Shown here: in pieces, positions 25,132 through 36,757 of the stretch
How positions within the stretch are numbered: position 1 is the stretch's first letter
How the letters are laid out: every line of letters begins with the position of its first letter
Assembly: GCF_008831285.2 (NCBI RefSeq)
Contig: NC_045147.1
Span: forward strand, 14,796,854 to 14,860,853
Direction of reading: 5' to 3'
Length of the DNA: 64,000 nucleotides
From: Nymphaea colorata
Taxonomy: Eukaryota > Streptophyta > Magnoliopsida > Nymphaeales > Nymphaeaceae
Translations under genes and position numbers: made by a program
Notes under the pieces: generated by a model
Told to the model about the DNA's origin: nothing
Database searches by the model: none
What the model saw: the letters and a program-made list of their open reading frames with translations, nothing else

Positions 25132-25798
25132 GGTTGGGTTATTTCCAAATTGTTTTTATAAAACATATGTTTAAACTTTTAATTATTTCATAACTTTTTT
25201 TTTGGGTCGTCGAAACACCTTTTTTTTTTCTGACAAAGTGTAGAACTGTCTAGTTGATTGGACCCTCAAAACACCTTTTTTGGTCTTCAATACAACTTTT
25301 TTTTTTTGTTTTGAACTGTCTTTTTCCGCCGACATTCCACAATGTTCATAATTAAATTTTTAGTCAGTGGCAGAGCCACGTTGTAGCTGGGGTGGGCAAT
25401 TGCCCACACTAGCTCAGTAAATTCACATTATTTACACATACAACTACTTTCATGTCTAATTAGTTGAAGTTATCATTAAAAACAAAAAGAAAGATACAAC
25501 TACTTTCATGTGTGGACTCCGCTCCAACTTAAAAAAACACTATGTAAACGAGAGTCCTTGGCCACGCAACTGGATAGATATTTCTCATATATTTCTCAAT
25601 AAACTATAAAGTGCATTTGATGACCATGATTTGTTTAAAATGCATCTGAGTGAGTGGCGCCATGAGAGAGAGAAGGAGATCAATGGAATTAACTATCCAT
25701 CGAGCTCATTCAGCAAGGAAAATGACACCACGAAAAATGAGGGGAAAAAAATTATACAATTTTCTTTAGTAATTTTTAATCCATGGCTAATTGAGGGG

Positions 25799-26003
25799 CC
25801 CAACAGTGCCATAACAAAAATTTTGATTGAGGGGCAATAACTAGACTCTCGCTTAGTAGAATGAGTGTTTGCAAGACGCATACCAAACCCTAGTGTGGAC
25901 AACACACGTGGCTAAACCGACCAGTCGCCTTAAAAGATTTTAAGGGTTGGCATGGACAGTGGGCCACACTAGTCACATTGTAGCTCCGCTACTAAAGTCT
26001 AAC
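25799..26003 (-). mobile_element. MITE-like repeat, copy in unit B
   Basis: In reverse, this is the same element as 28125-28327 and 36530-36757. One end reads AGTAGCGGAGCTACAATGTG and the inner part reads GGGCCACTGTCC followed by an AACCCTT word. The other end lies in AATTTT and GGGCCC words. The ends are imperfect inverted repeats built on TGGCGGAGC. No coding capacity is seen; I infer a non-autonomous DNA element of unknown superfamily. Confidence 0.5.
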
Positions 26004-26857
26004 CATGGTTCATGAACCTAGAAATGGCTGAAAGCACTCCTTCTGGAGCAGCTTATATGCCATTGCTCTTAACAAGGAACCATGTTTTACAAGTTGAAAA
26101 TGACTCCAATACTTCTACTTGTTAAATGGAAAACCCTCTCCTTACGAGGGCAGAAGTGAAAATCCTGTTATCATTAGATCGGTAATAAAGTTGAACTAAA
26201 ACAATTTCCCCTTCGTTACCAGTATGGCTTGGGTGAGCCATTGCCCACACCAGCCCCTCAAAAATTTCATTATAATGTGTTAACCTTACGTTGCTATGAT
26301 TTCAAATTTATATGCCAAAGTTGTCACCTACACAGGTGCCCCCATTGATGAAAAATCTTGATTCCCCAAAAAAATCGCTTTACCTTTTGATGAGACAGCA
26401 ACAAGCACACTAATGATTGAATCAAGGCTCCACAAGTTTTCAATTTATCTTGGTGCAAGTTGAAGCACATGGAGATCTCAAGGAAGGGGCAAGTAGGGGT
26501 TGGTGGGGGCCTTGGGCCTTTGTTTAGCCAGTGGGATAACCCTCCTCATTAGGAGTTTTCAATAATTGAAATCTGATTGATCTAGACACCTATGCCAGTG
26601 ACCTCCACCGCAAGTTACATGGTTCTTTAGTTGCCATTTGCGGGAATAAAGTTTCTTATAATTTAGGGATTAACCAGCTGCTTGGTTGATTGATATAGTG
26701 AATGAGAGTTTTCTTTTCTCTTCATTGAGTTTTTCTTCCAATGGCAGCTTAGCAACAGTGTTACCATAGGTATCGTTTAGAGAGAGATTAAGGCATGTTT
26801 TAGTCTACTATTTATGAGAGTGCATAGTTAATCTTCTTTAGTAACTCTTTGTTACAG

Positions 26858-26941
26858 TCTCTCTCTCTCTCTCTCTCTCTCTATTAAAGAATAACTATGC
26901 ATTCTCATATATATATATATATATATGAGAGTGCATAGTTA
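26858..26941. repeat. (CT)n tract followed by a 50-bp AT hairpin
   Basis: A pure CT run (26858-26881) is followed at 26892-26941 by an inverted repeat. TAACTATGCATTCTCATAT runs into an AT core and returns as ATATGAGAGTGCATAGTTA. The arms are about 25 bp with one mismatch and no loop to speak of. The arm word GAGAGTGCATAGTTA also occurs once more at 26815-26829 and, reversed, in units A and D, so the hairpin arose by local duplication within the unit. Confidence 0.85.
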
Positions 26942-28124
26942 CAAGTTCTTCGGCCCATGATCTTCTACCTCGCTTCCTCATCCCCTAGCATGATGAGGGA
27001 TTATGTATCTGCTGATGTCATGGCTGACTTACAGATAGATCTTTTGCCTAACATTTCCAATCCAGCATTTTTAATTTTCTTTTTCTTTACCAGCTACTTG
27101 CAAAAGGAAAATGAGCAAAGCAACATCATTTCTGTCGGGAGATTATTGAAATGAGATTATAGAAGCACTAAAAAACAACTCCCACCTTAATTCATTGGAT
27201 AATTAATAAAAAAGAACTAATAGTTGTTTCGTACTATATGTCACATGCATGTTGGCTTAATAAAACTTTTTGATACGCATCATCTCTTACCAAGGAAAAT
27301 ATAAAGAACCTAGGATCCACATAAAGCAAAAGTCCACATGCTATTGTCGCATGTAATCAATATATAATCCATTTTTACCCACTTCTGTTCGCATTATTGG
27401 TCCACACCATTGAACCTAGTTCATTAGTACAGATGCTCCGAACGTACTAAATTGATCAGTGGAAGTTTAATTTTTACAAGTAAATCAGATGGCACATTGT
27501 AAACGCTCTTTACTTAATTATTTTCAAGTGCACGCCTAAAGTTTTTAATAAAAGAATATGCCTAATTGTTCTGTATTTAACAATTCCTCAGAACAAGTAA
27601 GAAAAGGCCTACAAGTTTATTCGCATCAAGTGAGCTTGTAAGCACGGTTCATAGTTTACCCTTTTTCTTTCCGCAAGAATTATAAAAGGAGATCAATATT
27701 TCCAAAATCAATTATGTAACAACTTGACTCACTATTGAGCTTGGGCCCCTGGTTCGGTGGATCCCAATCCGTCCCCTAACAATTTCGGTGTTGCTTGTCA
27801 ATAAACGCCGGGGGAGCGCTTTTATGCCCTCTTCTACGCAGCTTCACTTATATAAAACATGTTTTGAATAGTAGCATAAAGTAAAAGGGGCAATGATAGA
27901 TCTTTTTGCGAAAAGGTGGATTAAGAAAAACATCAACATAACAGGATTTTGACTTCTGCCCTCGTAAGAAGAGGGTTTTCCATTTAACAAGTAGAAGCAA
28001 TGGAATCATTTTCAACCTGCAACACATGGTTCATTGTTAAGAGCAATGACATACAACCTGCCCGAGAGGGAGTGCTTTCAGCCATTTTTGGATACTGGCT
28101 GGTTCATAAACCATGGTTGGGCCT

Positions 28125-28327
28125 CAGTGGTGGAGCTACAGCGTGACTAGTGTGGGCCACTGTCCATGCCAACCCTTGAAATTTTTTATTGTGACTGAGC
28201 TGGAAGTGGGTTTAGCCACATGTGGTGTCCACATTAGGGTTAGGTATGCATCCTGCAAGCACTTATTCTATTAAGCCAGAGACTAGTTACTGTCTCTCAA
28301 TCAAAATTTTGGCTCCGCCATTGTTGG
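28125..28327 (+). mobile_element. MITE-like repeat, copy in unit C
   Basis: It starts CAGTGGTGGAGCTACAGCGT and ends TTTTGGCTCCGCCATTG, imperfect terminal inverted repeats around GGCGGAGC. The interior carries GTGTGGGCCACTGTCC and an AACCCTTGAAAT word shared with the other two copies. About 200 bp long and non-coding. Confidence 0.5.
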
Positions 28328-28582
28328 GCCCCTCAATTAGCCCTGGATTAAAAATTACTGAAGAAAATTGAATAATTTTTTCCCTCATTTTTCGTGGTGC
28401 CATTTTCCTGCTACTTATCGTTTGATTGTGTTCTGATGGAGGCCTTTAATGATGAATGAACTAACTCGAGTAAGTTTTTGCAAACACATGTGAAAGGTGG
28501 TCATGTGTACTAGGGTGCACCGTGTACATAACTTGTGTACTCTTAACCCACTTTTAAGAATAGGTGTCATGCACATACACTT

Positions 28583-28768
28583 ATGTAGGGGCGGAGGGAA
28601 GGAGGGGCCCGCTTAGGCCATGGCCCCACCCTGGCAAAATGAAAAAAAAAGACTTTTACATTGAAAAAAAATTATTTTTTAATCACTCTATGTATTTTTT
28701 AGATTTAAATTTAGTTTAGCCCTACTCAGATCCAGAGGTTGGACTGTCCTGACTCCGCCAGTGCACTT
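28583..28768. mobile_element. Small MITE-like element
   Basis: This segment of about 185 bp begins with AGGGGCGGAGGGAAGGAGG and ends with CCTGACTCCGCCAGTG, so its ends are again short inverted copies of a GGCGGAG word. The middle is A/T-rich. Related interiors (long A/T runs with ACATGTAAATTT) occur near 17040-17230 and 37020-37210. Its superfamily is not resolved. Confidence 0.4.
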
Positions 28769-30369
28769 ATGGATGATATGTGTATGTGAGTCACAAGGGG
28801 TTAAATGCAAGACCAAGGAAAAATACAAGCACACCACATTGTCCACGGAATTGTAATACACCAAAGCAAGCGGATCACCTTAAAAAAGTGACATCAAATC
28901 GGGCCTAGGATAACGTCCTGGAGGAGCCAGGAGGACTGAACTTTAACCACCAACTACCAGAAAGAATGATAAAAAAAAACTTCTTCAAGAGATCATAACT
29001 ATATTTTTCAAAATCTTTACAAGAGTCCAATAATATTTTTCTAAGCTCAAATTACAAATGTTAAAAATTATAACAGGTATTCTGTTTTTTTTTTTTCAAT
29101 ATCTAGGAGGGCCGTGACCTAAGAGGGCCGACTTCTCGTGTCCATCCACAAGATATTTTTTGTGAATAATCGGAAAAGTCGCCGCCGTCCACAAGAATGA
29201 CCTTTGCCAACCGCCGTCACCGTCGACGGCAACCACTTTTTCCTCCAATGAGATTTCTGTGGCAACTGAGATATCTGTAGCTTTTTCCGACAACGACGCC
29301 TCCGTGGGTAATTCCAACAGGCTACCCACAGTCAGCAACAGGGTTGTTGTACCGTTGCTTATTTCTGGATGTTTGGATTCACTCATATTCCTCCCCACAA
29401 AAATGGAAGGATCCATATAACCTGTACTTTCATCATTGTGTGTGGTTGAATTCAACCAGCAGCCCATTCTGGAACAAGAGCAGCAATTTGGCAGACTAAA
29501 AAACAAAATTCATGTAGACTTCCTGCTCAAACTCTTTTCTCTTCTGCCCATGAGACCCGCAGGTCTCCTCATCGTGCTTTCAATGTCAACTAAGGTATTA
29601 CGATTCTAATGTTTAGAGTTCAATTCAAAAGAATAACATCTACAAAACAAGCGATAAACATTCTAAGAACGTGCTTTCCTAATTCATCAGCTATACTACT
29701 TTCCTTGTAGTCCCTTGTAATCTTTAAAAAAAAAAAACAGTTCCATTAAAACTCAGTCAAGTCCATTTTCTTCTACCTTCAGGCCTAGAAAATGAACGGT
29801 CGGCGTCCCAAAATCCACAGTAGGCCGATATTACCATTAATACGACGCAGGGGTTTCAAGTACCAGCGGTACAAGTTTCCTGTTTATTGGAACCATAGGT
29901 TCCCTTTACTTTGTTTGGAATAGAGATCAAACATGGATTAAAATATCTTTGTGTTGAGAAAGGGGAGGAAGAAGAAGAGAATGAAGATGATTGAGAAAAT
30001 CAAGGCTGAAGAAGAACAAGAGTTTATTGATAAAAAGAATTCATACAAAGGGTGAAAGAGGATTTTTTTTCGTAAACCAGTCAAACGGTTCAATGAACTT
30101 ATTCGAATAGGATCAAACTAAATCTAAATAAAAAAAATATTTTACGCAACTAAAAATTTTCAACTTTTTAAATGTAATTCTTTTTTCTAGAGTGGGACCT
30201 CGTCCTATCAACCTTTCCTTTGCCTCTTTACAACTCAATACACATTAAGGAACACTAAACCCGGTGGTGGAGCCAAAAGTTTTTGGCTATTAGAGTCTTT
30301 TGGCTATTGGGACTCTAAGCTTAAATGTCAAATGTTAAGAGGTACTTATACATGAAAAAAAACTCAAAA

Positions 30370-31459
30370 TTATCTTACCTTGATACTTCCAGCTGCATCG
30401 ATTTTTTCGCTTGTAAGCTGGTCTGGTGCGTTGTCCAAAGTCGACAACGAAGTGATTATCTTTGCCAATTATCTGCAGAGATTCTTGCCTTCCGAATTTG
30501 GGCACGAGATTGACAAAGCGAACCCAATTGAACCAGCACTGACATTGTACAATCAGAAGAGAAAAATCCGAAGAGCGATTGAAGCCGCCGGCATTCCTTA
30601 TACTTACGTATGCTGCAACTCCATTGCTGGATGGCCATACTTCGATCAAATCCATCCTTCTGAGATCCCACCCCCCACTGACTGCTTTGAGATTTATGGC
30701 GATGGTAACGTGAAAGGTGCGTGACATTATTTGACCAATCATGTGGAACCCATATGTTAGTTTCTGCTAATTGTTGCTGAACCGGTTGCTACAATCAGCT
30801 TATTTCGTAGCCGGAGAAGACATCGGAAAATTCACAATTAAAGCTGCAGACGATGTGCGCACTCTGAACAAAGTGCTACACTTCCGGCCACAAAGCAACT
30901 TTGTGACACTGAATGAGTTTGCGTCTATGTGGGAGAAGAAGATCGGGAAGGAGGTGCCCAGGAAGTTTATCTCTGAAGATTGCCTCCTCCGCCTGGCCAA
31001 AGGTATATCTATCTCTCTTGAATCTCAAACCTGAAGTCAAGCAATTATACTTCGACAGTGATCTGCGCTAATATACTATGTATTTCCTTGACAAAATGAG
31101 ACCTAGCCAGCTCTTAGATTGCTGCCATACCTATGTCGACAACAGCAATTGAGATTCAAGTTGGTATTTCCTATTGGTGGTTCTTTAATTTCAACTGCTA
31201 GCCTCTGTGCTGTAGCTTTCCTGGTCACTAATCAATCAATCAACTGTGTTCTGCGACAACAGAGAACCGAATTCCAAGCAGCATCGTGGCTGCCCTGACG
31301 CATGACATCTTTATCAACGGCTGTCAGTTTGGCTTTGAGATCGAAGGACCCCAAGATACAGAGGTTGGCCGCCTCTACCCTGACTCACCTCTCGTCCTTC
31401 TCAGCCACTGCCTGGATGCTTATCTTAGCAACGGAGTGGAGCCAGCAGCAAGAGTTTGA
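30370..31459 (+). pseudogene. LAR: LAR copy 3, 5'-truncated (exons 3-5 only)
   Basis: Exons 3 to 5 are present with intact splice sites: 30479-30716, 30799-31002 and 31263-31459, ending in a normal stop. RFLPSEFGHE replaces the usual SEFGHD; ICCNSIAGWPY and THDIFINGC are kept. Exons 1 and 2, with the NADPH-binding loop, are missing. The usual upstream flank runs to about 29935, then about 430 bp of unrelated sequence follows. At 30370-30397 lie 28 bases identical to the end of exon 2 plus the start of intron 2, but in antisense, fused directly to the 3' part of intron 2. This looks like a deletion with a short inverted fragment left at the scar. It cannot encode a working reductase. It may still be transcribed, since its exons are undamaged. 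Confidence 0.9.
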
Positions 31460-32301
31460 GTCTCCCTGGAATATGCAAATATGCAATTATTTGCGTTGAT
31501 AAATACTGCTCCTTTCTTTATATTTCTCCTTTAAATGTTGCTACCTTATTATTATATTTATGGTTTGTTTCCTTTTATGTCAACATCACCTGTAAGGTGT
31601 AAAGGCCTTCTGTTGTTGATAAAGTTATATGAGATGTCTGTCTTTTCCCGGTGATTTTATATTAGATCTGTTGCCAGTAAATATGATATAAGGATCTCAA
31701 GTTTCGATCTTAGGTATGAGTTAAGATCCTAAGTATGATCAACTATAGTTTTTTCTTCTTCTTTTTTTATTCTGGGCTTTTGTCTTCATCAGTAAAAGCA
31801 TCTCCAATCATATTGGTGGATCTAAACTTTCAGGTAATCAAACAACTTAAAAGGTCATTCCGTGGCGTCCAGCTGAACTATTTCTTTCAATAACAATAAA
31901 TGCATTCAAAAGCTTACGGAAAGTTTAGATGAGCAAAGCTCAAGAAAGTATAGTTGACATGACGACCTATCTACAACAAGGGAAGGTAAAGGTTAATATT
32001 TTGTTATATAGCTGAAGTTCGCGGAGGCCGTACTACTTTCTTAGAAAAAATTAAAGTATTAAACGTCTAAGAGTTAGTCAAATTACAGGAGAGTAATTAT
32101 TGTTCAAGACTAGACCCACAAGAGCCATGCCTCCAACTTTTGGCGTCTGAAAGTTATATATTCATATAGTTATTATCTTATATCAATTTTCTTTTCTTCT
32201 TTTGGGGGATGGGGAGGCCATATCATACTGAGTGATGGGGATGCTATACCTAGTTATTGTTGTCTTCTTACTTTAAAATGAGAAACAGTCAAACACAATA
32301 G

Positions 32302-32302
<1 letters not shown>

Positions 32303-32364
<62 letters not shown>
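32303..32364. repeat. (CT)n(TA)n compound microsatellite
   Basis: About 16 CT units run into about 15 TA units in the downstream flank of LAR copy 3. In unit D the corresponding flank at 40888-40983 has a (TA)n(GA)n tract instead. Confidence 0.95.
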
Positions 32365-32366
<2 letters not shown>

Positions 32367-34579
32367 GGTGAATGTTCTACATGATAGAACAAATATGCTT
32401 CGTGCTTAGAAAACTTTTCTTGCATGACAAAAGACCCTTCAATGCTAAGCAAGCATTTGAGCAAAAAATTAGTTTAGGGGTAAATATTTCTCGATTGCAG
32501 CAGCCGCTTTAATTTGCCATCGCCAAAGATCTTTGTATGCAAGATTGTGTTTGCATGTTAGACATTTGAGCGATAGACTTAGTTCATGAACTGATGAACT
32601 ACATGAGGCAGCCACACGACACCCGGGTCACTGCTCCAACGCCAATTGAAAATTTTGTTGACTTTATATTCTCATGGAAAAAAAATTCTGACTCCGCCCC
32701 CGTGAGCGAGAGACTTAGTTCATGAACTCATGAGGTCTAAGGGATCTGAAATTCTTCTGGTGCATGTCTGAAGGATACCCTGAAATTAAAGATCAAGTTT
32801 TGAAGCATGATGATAGAAGATTGGACAACAAAATAATGTTGATCGGAAGATCAAAATACGTTAGAGACTGAGTCAAATTGTTATAAAAGCAAGTACTAAA
32901 AAAGAAGAGAACAGAGGACGAAAATAAAAATGTAAAACACAATCACTTCAGGGTTTGGTGGTTACATGTTCACATATACCGAAATGCCTTACGAATGAGC
33001 CTAGCTGGTCGAATTCAGTTTGAATCGGCTGGAGCTAGGCGAGCCAGACCAAGTAGCCAATGTTTGCTTTCATGCAAAACTCAATTTAATGCGGATATAT
33101 AGCATGATTTGTTGATTTTTTTTTATTGATTTTCCACACTTTACATTAAATTTCTGTTTTCGGCGTTTTCTTTGATCTTGCATTTAAAAAATCTTAAAAT
33201 TTTCTAATAATTCCATTGATCAGAAATTATGATTCTAATTCGATTTAGCTGATTGATCACTATTTCATTTTCATCAGACCGATCTACGAGTCAACTTTAG
33301 CAAACCAAAAGAAAAATTAAAGGCCCAAGAGAAAGCCATAAACTAGAAAGACAAATGCGAAATTATACATAGTACAGTGCCAATGTGCATGAAAATAGAG
33401 GGGTAGGCAATACATCACTCTTGTTCTTATCTTAAAAGTTTTTTCCACCCTTTCACTTTCACTCTGGCTGGCAATACATCAGACTCAGTGAGAAGGAAGT
33501 TTTTCAGATAAGAAATTCAAGAGATGATATCCAAACACCAATGTTTTAAAAGGACAGCAATATTTTCATATTCAGCTTGAATTGGACGAAATCAAAATCA
33601 TGCCAAACTGACTCGATTATTCGAAAAGTGCCACATGTTTTGCTTTTCAATTATTTTTGGATATTTACAGAAGTTTTTATTTTTAGTTAAAGTCAGAAAG
33701 TCAATGTCTTGGATTCAGATCGCATATCCAGCCAAATTGCTCCAAGAAAAGTTGCACCAATAGTTAATACTGAACATGTGTAGATCGAGGGGGTGTGCAT
33801 GCAATAAATACACACTTAAGGAAAAAGAAGAGGGGGTTGGAGTATTTTAGAAAAATTTTTAAAAACAAATCTGCATTGTAAACTTTTCAACTTTTTCATA
33901 ACTCTTTCTACCTTCTACAAAGGCCCCTTTTTTGTTTAGTTGGGGGCATTTAATCATTATACACCAATGTACAAAACTTTCTTATGCACAGAGTTATTCA
34001 GATAGCCAGCTCCGCTGTATATCCCTCTGGAGGAAGCAACGTCAACAGCATGAGCAGGCCATGGCTCAATAATAAGGTCATCTGAATCCAATCTCACATT
34101 GTCAACGAGGGTCCTCTCGATCTTCTGTTTTTCAGTCACTGCAAACCTCCCCACATTATTATTCTAAAATAATTCATCTTTTCCCCAGACTATCCCTTAA
34201 AGATGACTCGTGAAAGTTATTTTTCTTCTCTATTTAGCTCAATGATCTTCCACTACCTCGCCATCCATGTGCAGTCTAGGCACATCCATGAAGCTCTGTT
34301 GGTAGCCAGGTGTGTTCAGAAACAAAGCAGCTACCGACTATGGTACTAGGCAATGAGCCGGACCCGATGGGTAGTTGAGTACTCATGTCATGGTAGGTCA
34401 GGTTTGAGCTGGTTATTTGACACGTGAATTTGTTCGATTAAAAAATTCTGACGTGCTAGCCAAGTTGGGTATTGGGGGCCTGATTCGATATATATATATA
34501 TACTCATCTTTCCACATTTTGTACTTTGTTTTCTCTCTCTTTTTATTATATTTGTATAGATATACAGGATACATGACAC

Positions 34580-34715
34580 TTGCAGTCGGCTCACTTAAAA
34601 ACTTTTGGTGCATTGTAGAAGACTCCTTTAAAAACTCTTTATGTGTCATTGATGGTACTCTTATAAACTTTTCATGTATAACCGAGGATAAAAACTCTTG
34701 GCACATCGTTAAGGG
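34580..34715. repeat. Degenerate minisatellite, about 30-35 bp, four units
   Basis: Successive blocks share TTAAAAACTTTT or TTTAAAAACTC, then a G/T-rich word, then ACTC or AGGAT. They start at about 34598, 34629, 34662 and 34690. Read on the minus strand they stay open and give repeated H-x-x-F-L/I words. The repeat explains the open frames there; I do not call a gene. Confidence 0.45.
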
Positions 34716-36285
34716 TTTTGAGATGTGAAAATATGAATATTATAGGTTTCAATTATAAGTGAGCATCAAAACCGAATAGCCGAGAGGTAAAAAGTTGATG
34801 GTCAGGACCTAAATAGAAGACCATGTGCCAAAGAGGGGTGAATTTGGTTATAGAATTTAGAGAGAGAGAGAGAGAGCTGTAACAAAGAGTTGTTAAAGAA
34901 GAATGACTATGCACTCTCCAAAATAATAGACAAAAATATGTTTTAAATCATTTTCTTTCCTTGACACAAGTATCTCTCAAAGATGCCCATATAGCCAAGA
35001 GCACGATACTTTGGGAATCGAACTGATGACCTGGTGGCTTTAGACCGGCTATGCTATACCCTTTATGGCCTTCATTCAACGGGATCAATACATTGTTGGC
35101 CAACCACAACAGTGGGAAGTAAGATACAATGCCTCCTGAATTGTAGATGTCATTAAACAACAAACAATCTCTTTAAAATCTTATAACGAGCTCAACATGC
35201 ATTACTTTATAGCTGAAACTTTATTACCCAAATCGCAATTGAACAACCATGTAGCTTCTAGTGGAGCTTGCCGAAGTAGGCTGTCTAGATCAATCAGTTT
35301 TTAATTATTGAAAACTTGTAGATAAATCCCACTGGCCAAAAGAGAGGCAAAGGATCCCACCCAAGGTGTAAAGCTGCGCCAGTGGCAGGCAGTGAGATCA
35401 CCTTGCTTTTTGTCGTCCTGTTAAAAGTTAAGTGACTTTTGAGGAAATCATTTAGAAAAATAGCAAAGAGGAGAACTACTTTAATTCTAAAAAGAAAATT
35501 GAAAAAAAACAAAAGCAAGAAAGGGAGAAAGCGCAAAGATTTGAATATTGGAGAGAAGGCTTTGAATGTTGCAGTCATAATAGACTCTCGAAACAGGTTA
35601 CATGTACAGGGGTGTGTAATGACCAAAATACTTTTGATTTTGATAGAGTAAAAAGGAAAGGTCTTTAGAAGGACCAAAGGAGTATGATAAAAATATTAAC
35701 AGTTTAAATGTACACATCTTCATAAAAAAAATTTCTAAAATACCAACTTCTTTCTTTTGTATATTGAATGTATATTTGCTGTGCGGACACCCCTTGCATG
35801 AAACTCATCGCCCTCTTTAATGCCCAATAGGGCGGGTCCTCACAATGGGTCCATGTGGCTTTTATGCCCTCTTCTGCACAGCTTTAACATATATATGACC
35901 TCTTTTGGATAGAATAAGAGAGTAGAAGGAGCAATGATAGATCTTTTGTGAAAAGGTAGATTAAGAAAGACATCAAAGTAACAGTGACTTTTCATAGGAA
36001 AATGTCACTTACCGGCCTTTTCCCTTTCCTTCCCTTCACCTCGTTATTTACCAACCCTCCTCCCTTAATAGCTGGTAGGCTGTGTTTCATATTATGTCAC
36101 TAACATGGGAAGACATATTTCTAAGTTTGATTAGACAGGCATCTTATAATTTTATGGAAAATTTTGTATTCCATTTTTGCCCTTATGAGGAGAGTGCTTC
36201 CCATTTAACCAGTAAAGGCATTCTAGTCATTTTCAACCTGTAACACATGTTGCCTTGTGAAGAACCATGGTATATAACCTGTTCG

Positions 36286-36478
36286 TGGCAGTGGCGGAGC
36301 CAAGACTTTTCATTCGTGAAGTACTTGCATTGATGACACAATTTTGGTGTGGGCATTGCATAAAATTTTAAGAGTCATAACTCGTAACAATGTGAAGTTA
36401 ACACAATATAATGAATTTTTTGATAGAATGGCGTGGGTAGTGGCCCACCCCAATGAACAAGTAGCTCCGCTACTAGTT
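36286..36478. mobile_element. MITE-like element with GGCGGAGC ends
   Basis: A segment of about 190 bp starts CAGTGGCGGAGCCAAGAC and ends GTAGCTCCGCTACTAG. It has terminal inverted repeats of about 15 bp and a non-coding interior. Just inside the right end is GTGGCCCACCCCA; a related GGGCAATTGCCCACAC word occurs at 25398, where a partial relative starts at 25364. Confidence 0.5.
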
Positions 36479-36529
36479 CCTGGAAGAGTGCTTTGGGCCA
36501 TTTCTAGCTACTGGCTGAACCATGGTCGG

Positions 36530-36757
36530 CCCCAGTAGTGAAGCTACAATGTGATTGGTGTGGGTCATTGTCCTTACTAACCCTTGAAATCTTAGTGGGT
36601 TTGGCCACAAGTGGTGTTCACACCAACCCTTGAATTTTTTTTATTGTGATTGAACCGAACATGCTTCAGTCACATGTGGTGCCAACACCAAGTTTAGGTA
36701 CCAAGCCAGAGACCAGCTTGTGCCCCTCAACCAAAATTTGGCTCTGCTATTGTTGGG
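36530..36757 (+). mobile_element. MITE-like repeat, copy in unit D
   Basis: It starts CAGTAGTGAAGCTACAATGT and ends AATTTGGCTCTGCTATTG. The interior is shared with 28125-28327 and, reversed, 25799-26003. It contains a partial internal duplication of the AACCCTTGAA word, at about 36579 and 36630, which makes it about 25 bp longer than the unit C copy. Confidence 0.5.

Larger units (their letters stand above)
21768..27700 (-). repeat. Segmental duplication unit B, inverted (LAR copy 2)
   Basis: The whole unit is reversed relative to A, C and D. Its downstream flank (21768-22270) is the reverse complement of 31660-32110 downstream of copy 3. That stretch includes matched words such as GATAGGTCGTCATG against CATGACGACCTATC. 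Its upstream flank 26700-27680 is the reverse complement of 14350-15370 in unit A, and 25800-26170 is the reverse complement of 27950-28330 in unit C. Borders are approximate. Confidence 0.7.
27717..33650 (+). repeat. Segmental duplication unit C (LAR copy 3 remnant)
   Basis: The unit opens with a lone fragment of the 267-bp repeat (27716-27795). It continues with sequence shared with 35860-36270 in unit D and, reversed, 26030-26170 in unit B. The stretch 29470-29930 matches the upstream regions of LAR copies 1 and 4. Downstream of the gene, 31660-32110 matches unit B in reverse and 32064-32165 matches 40602-40705. 32380-32870 and 33410-33560 match 43190-43410 and 43670-43780. An open stretch at 29096-29506 (-) is not recognised and is probably chance. 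Confidence 0.7.
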
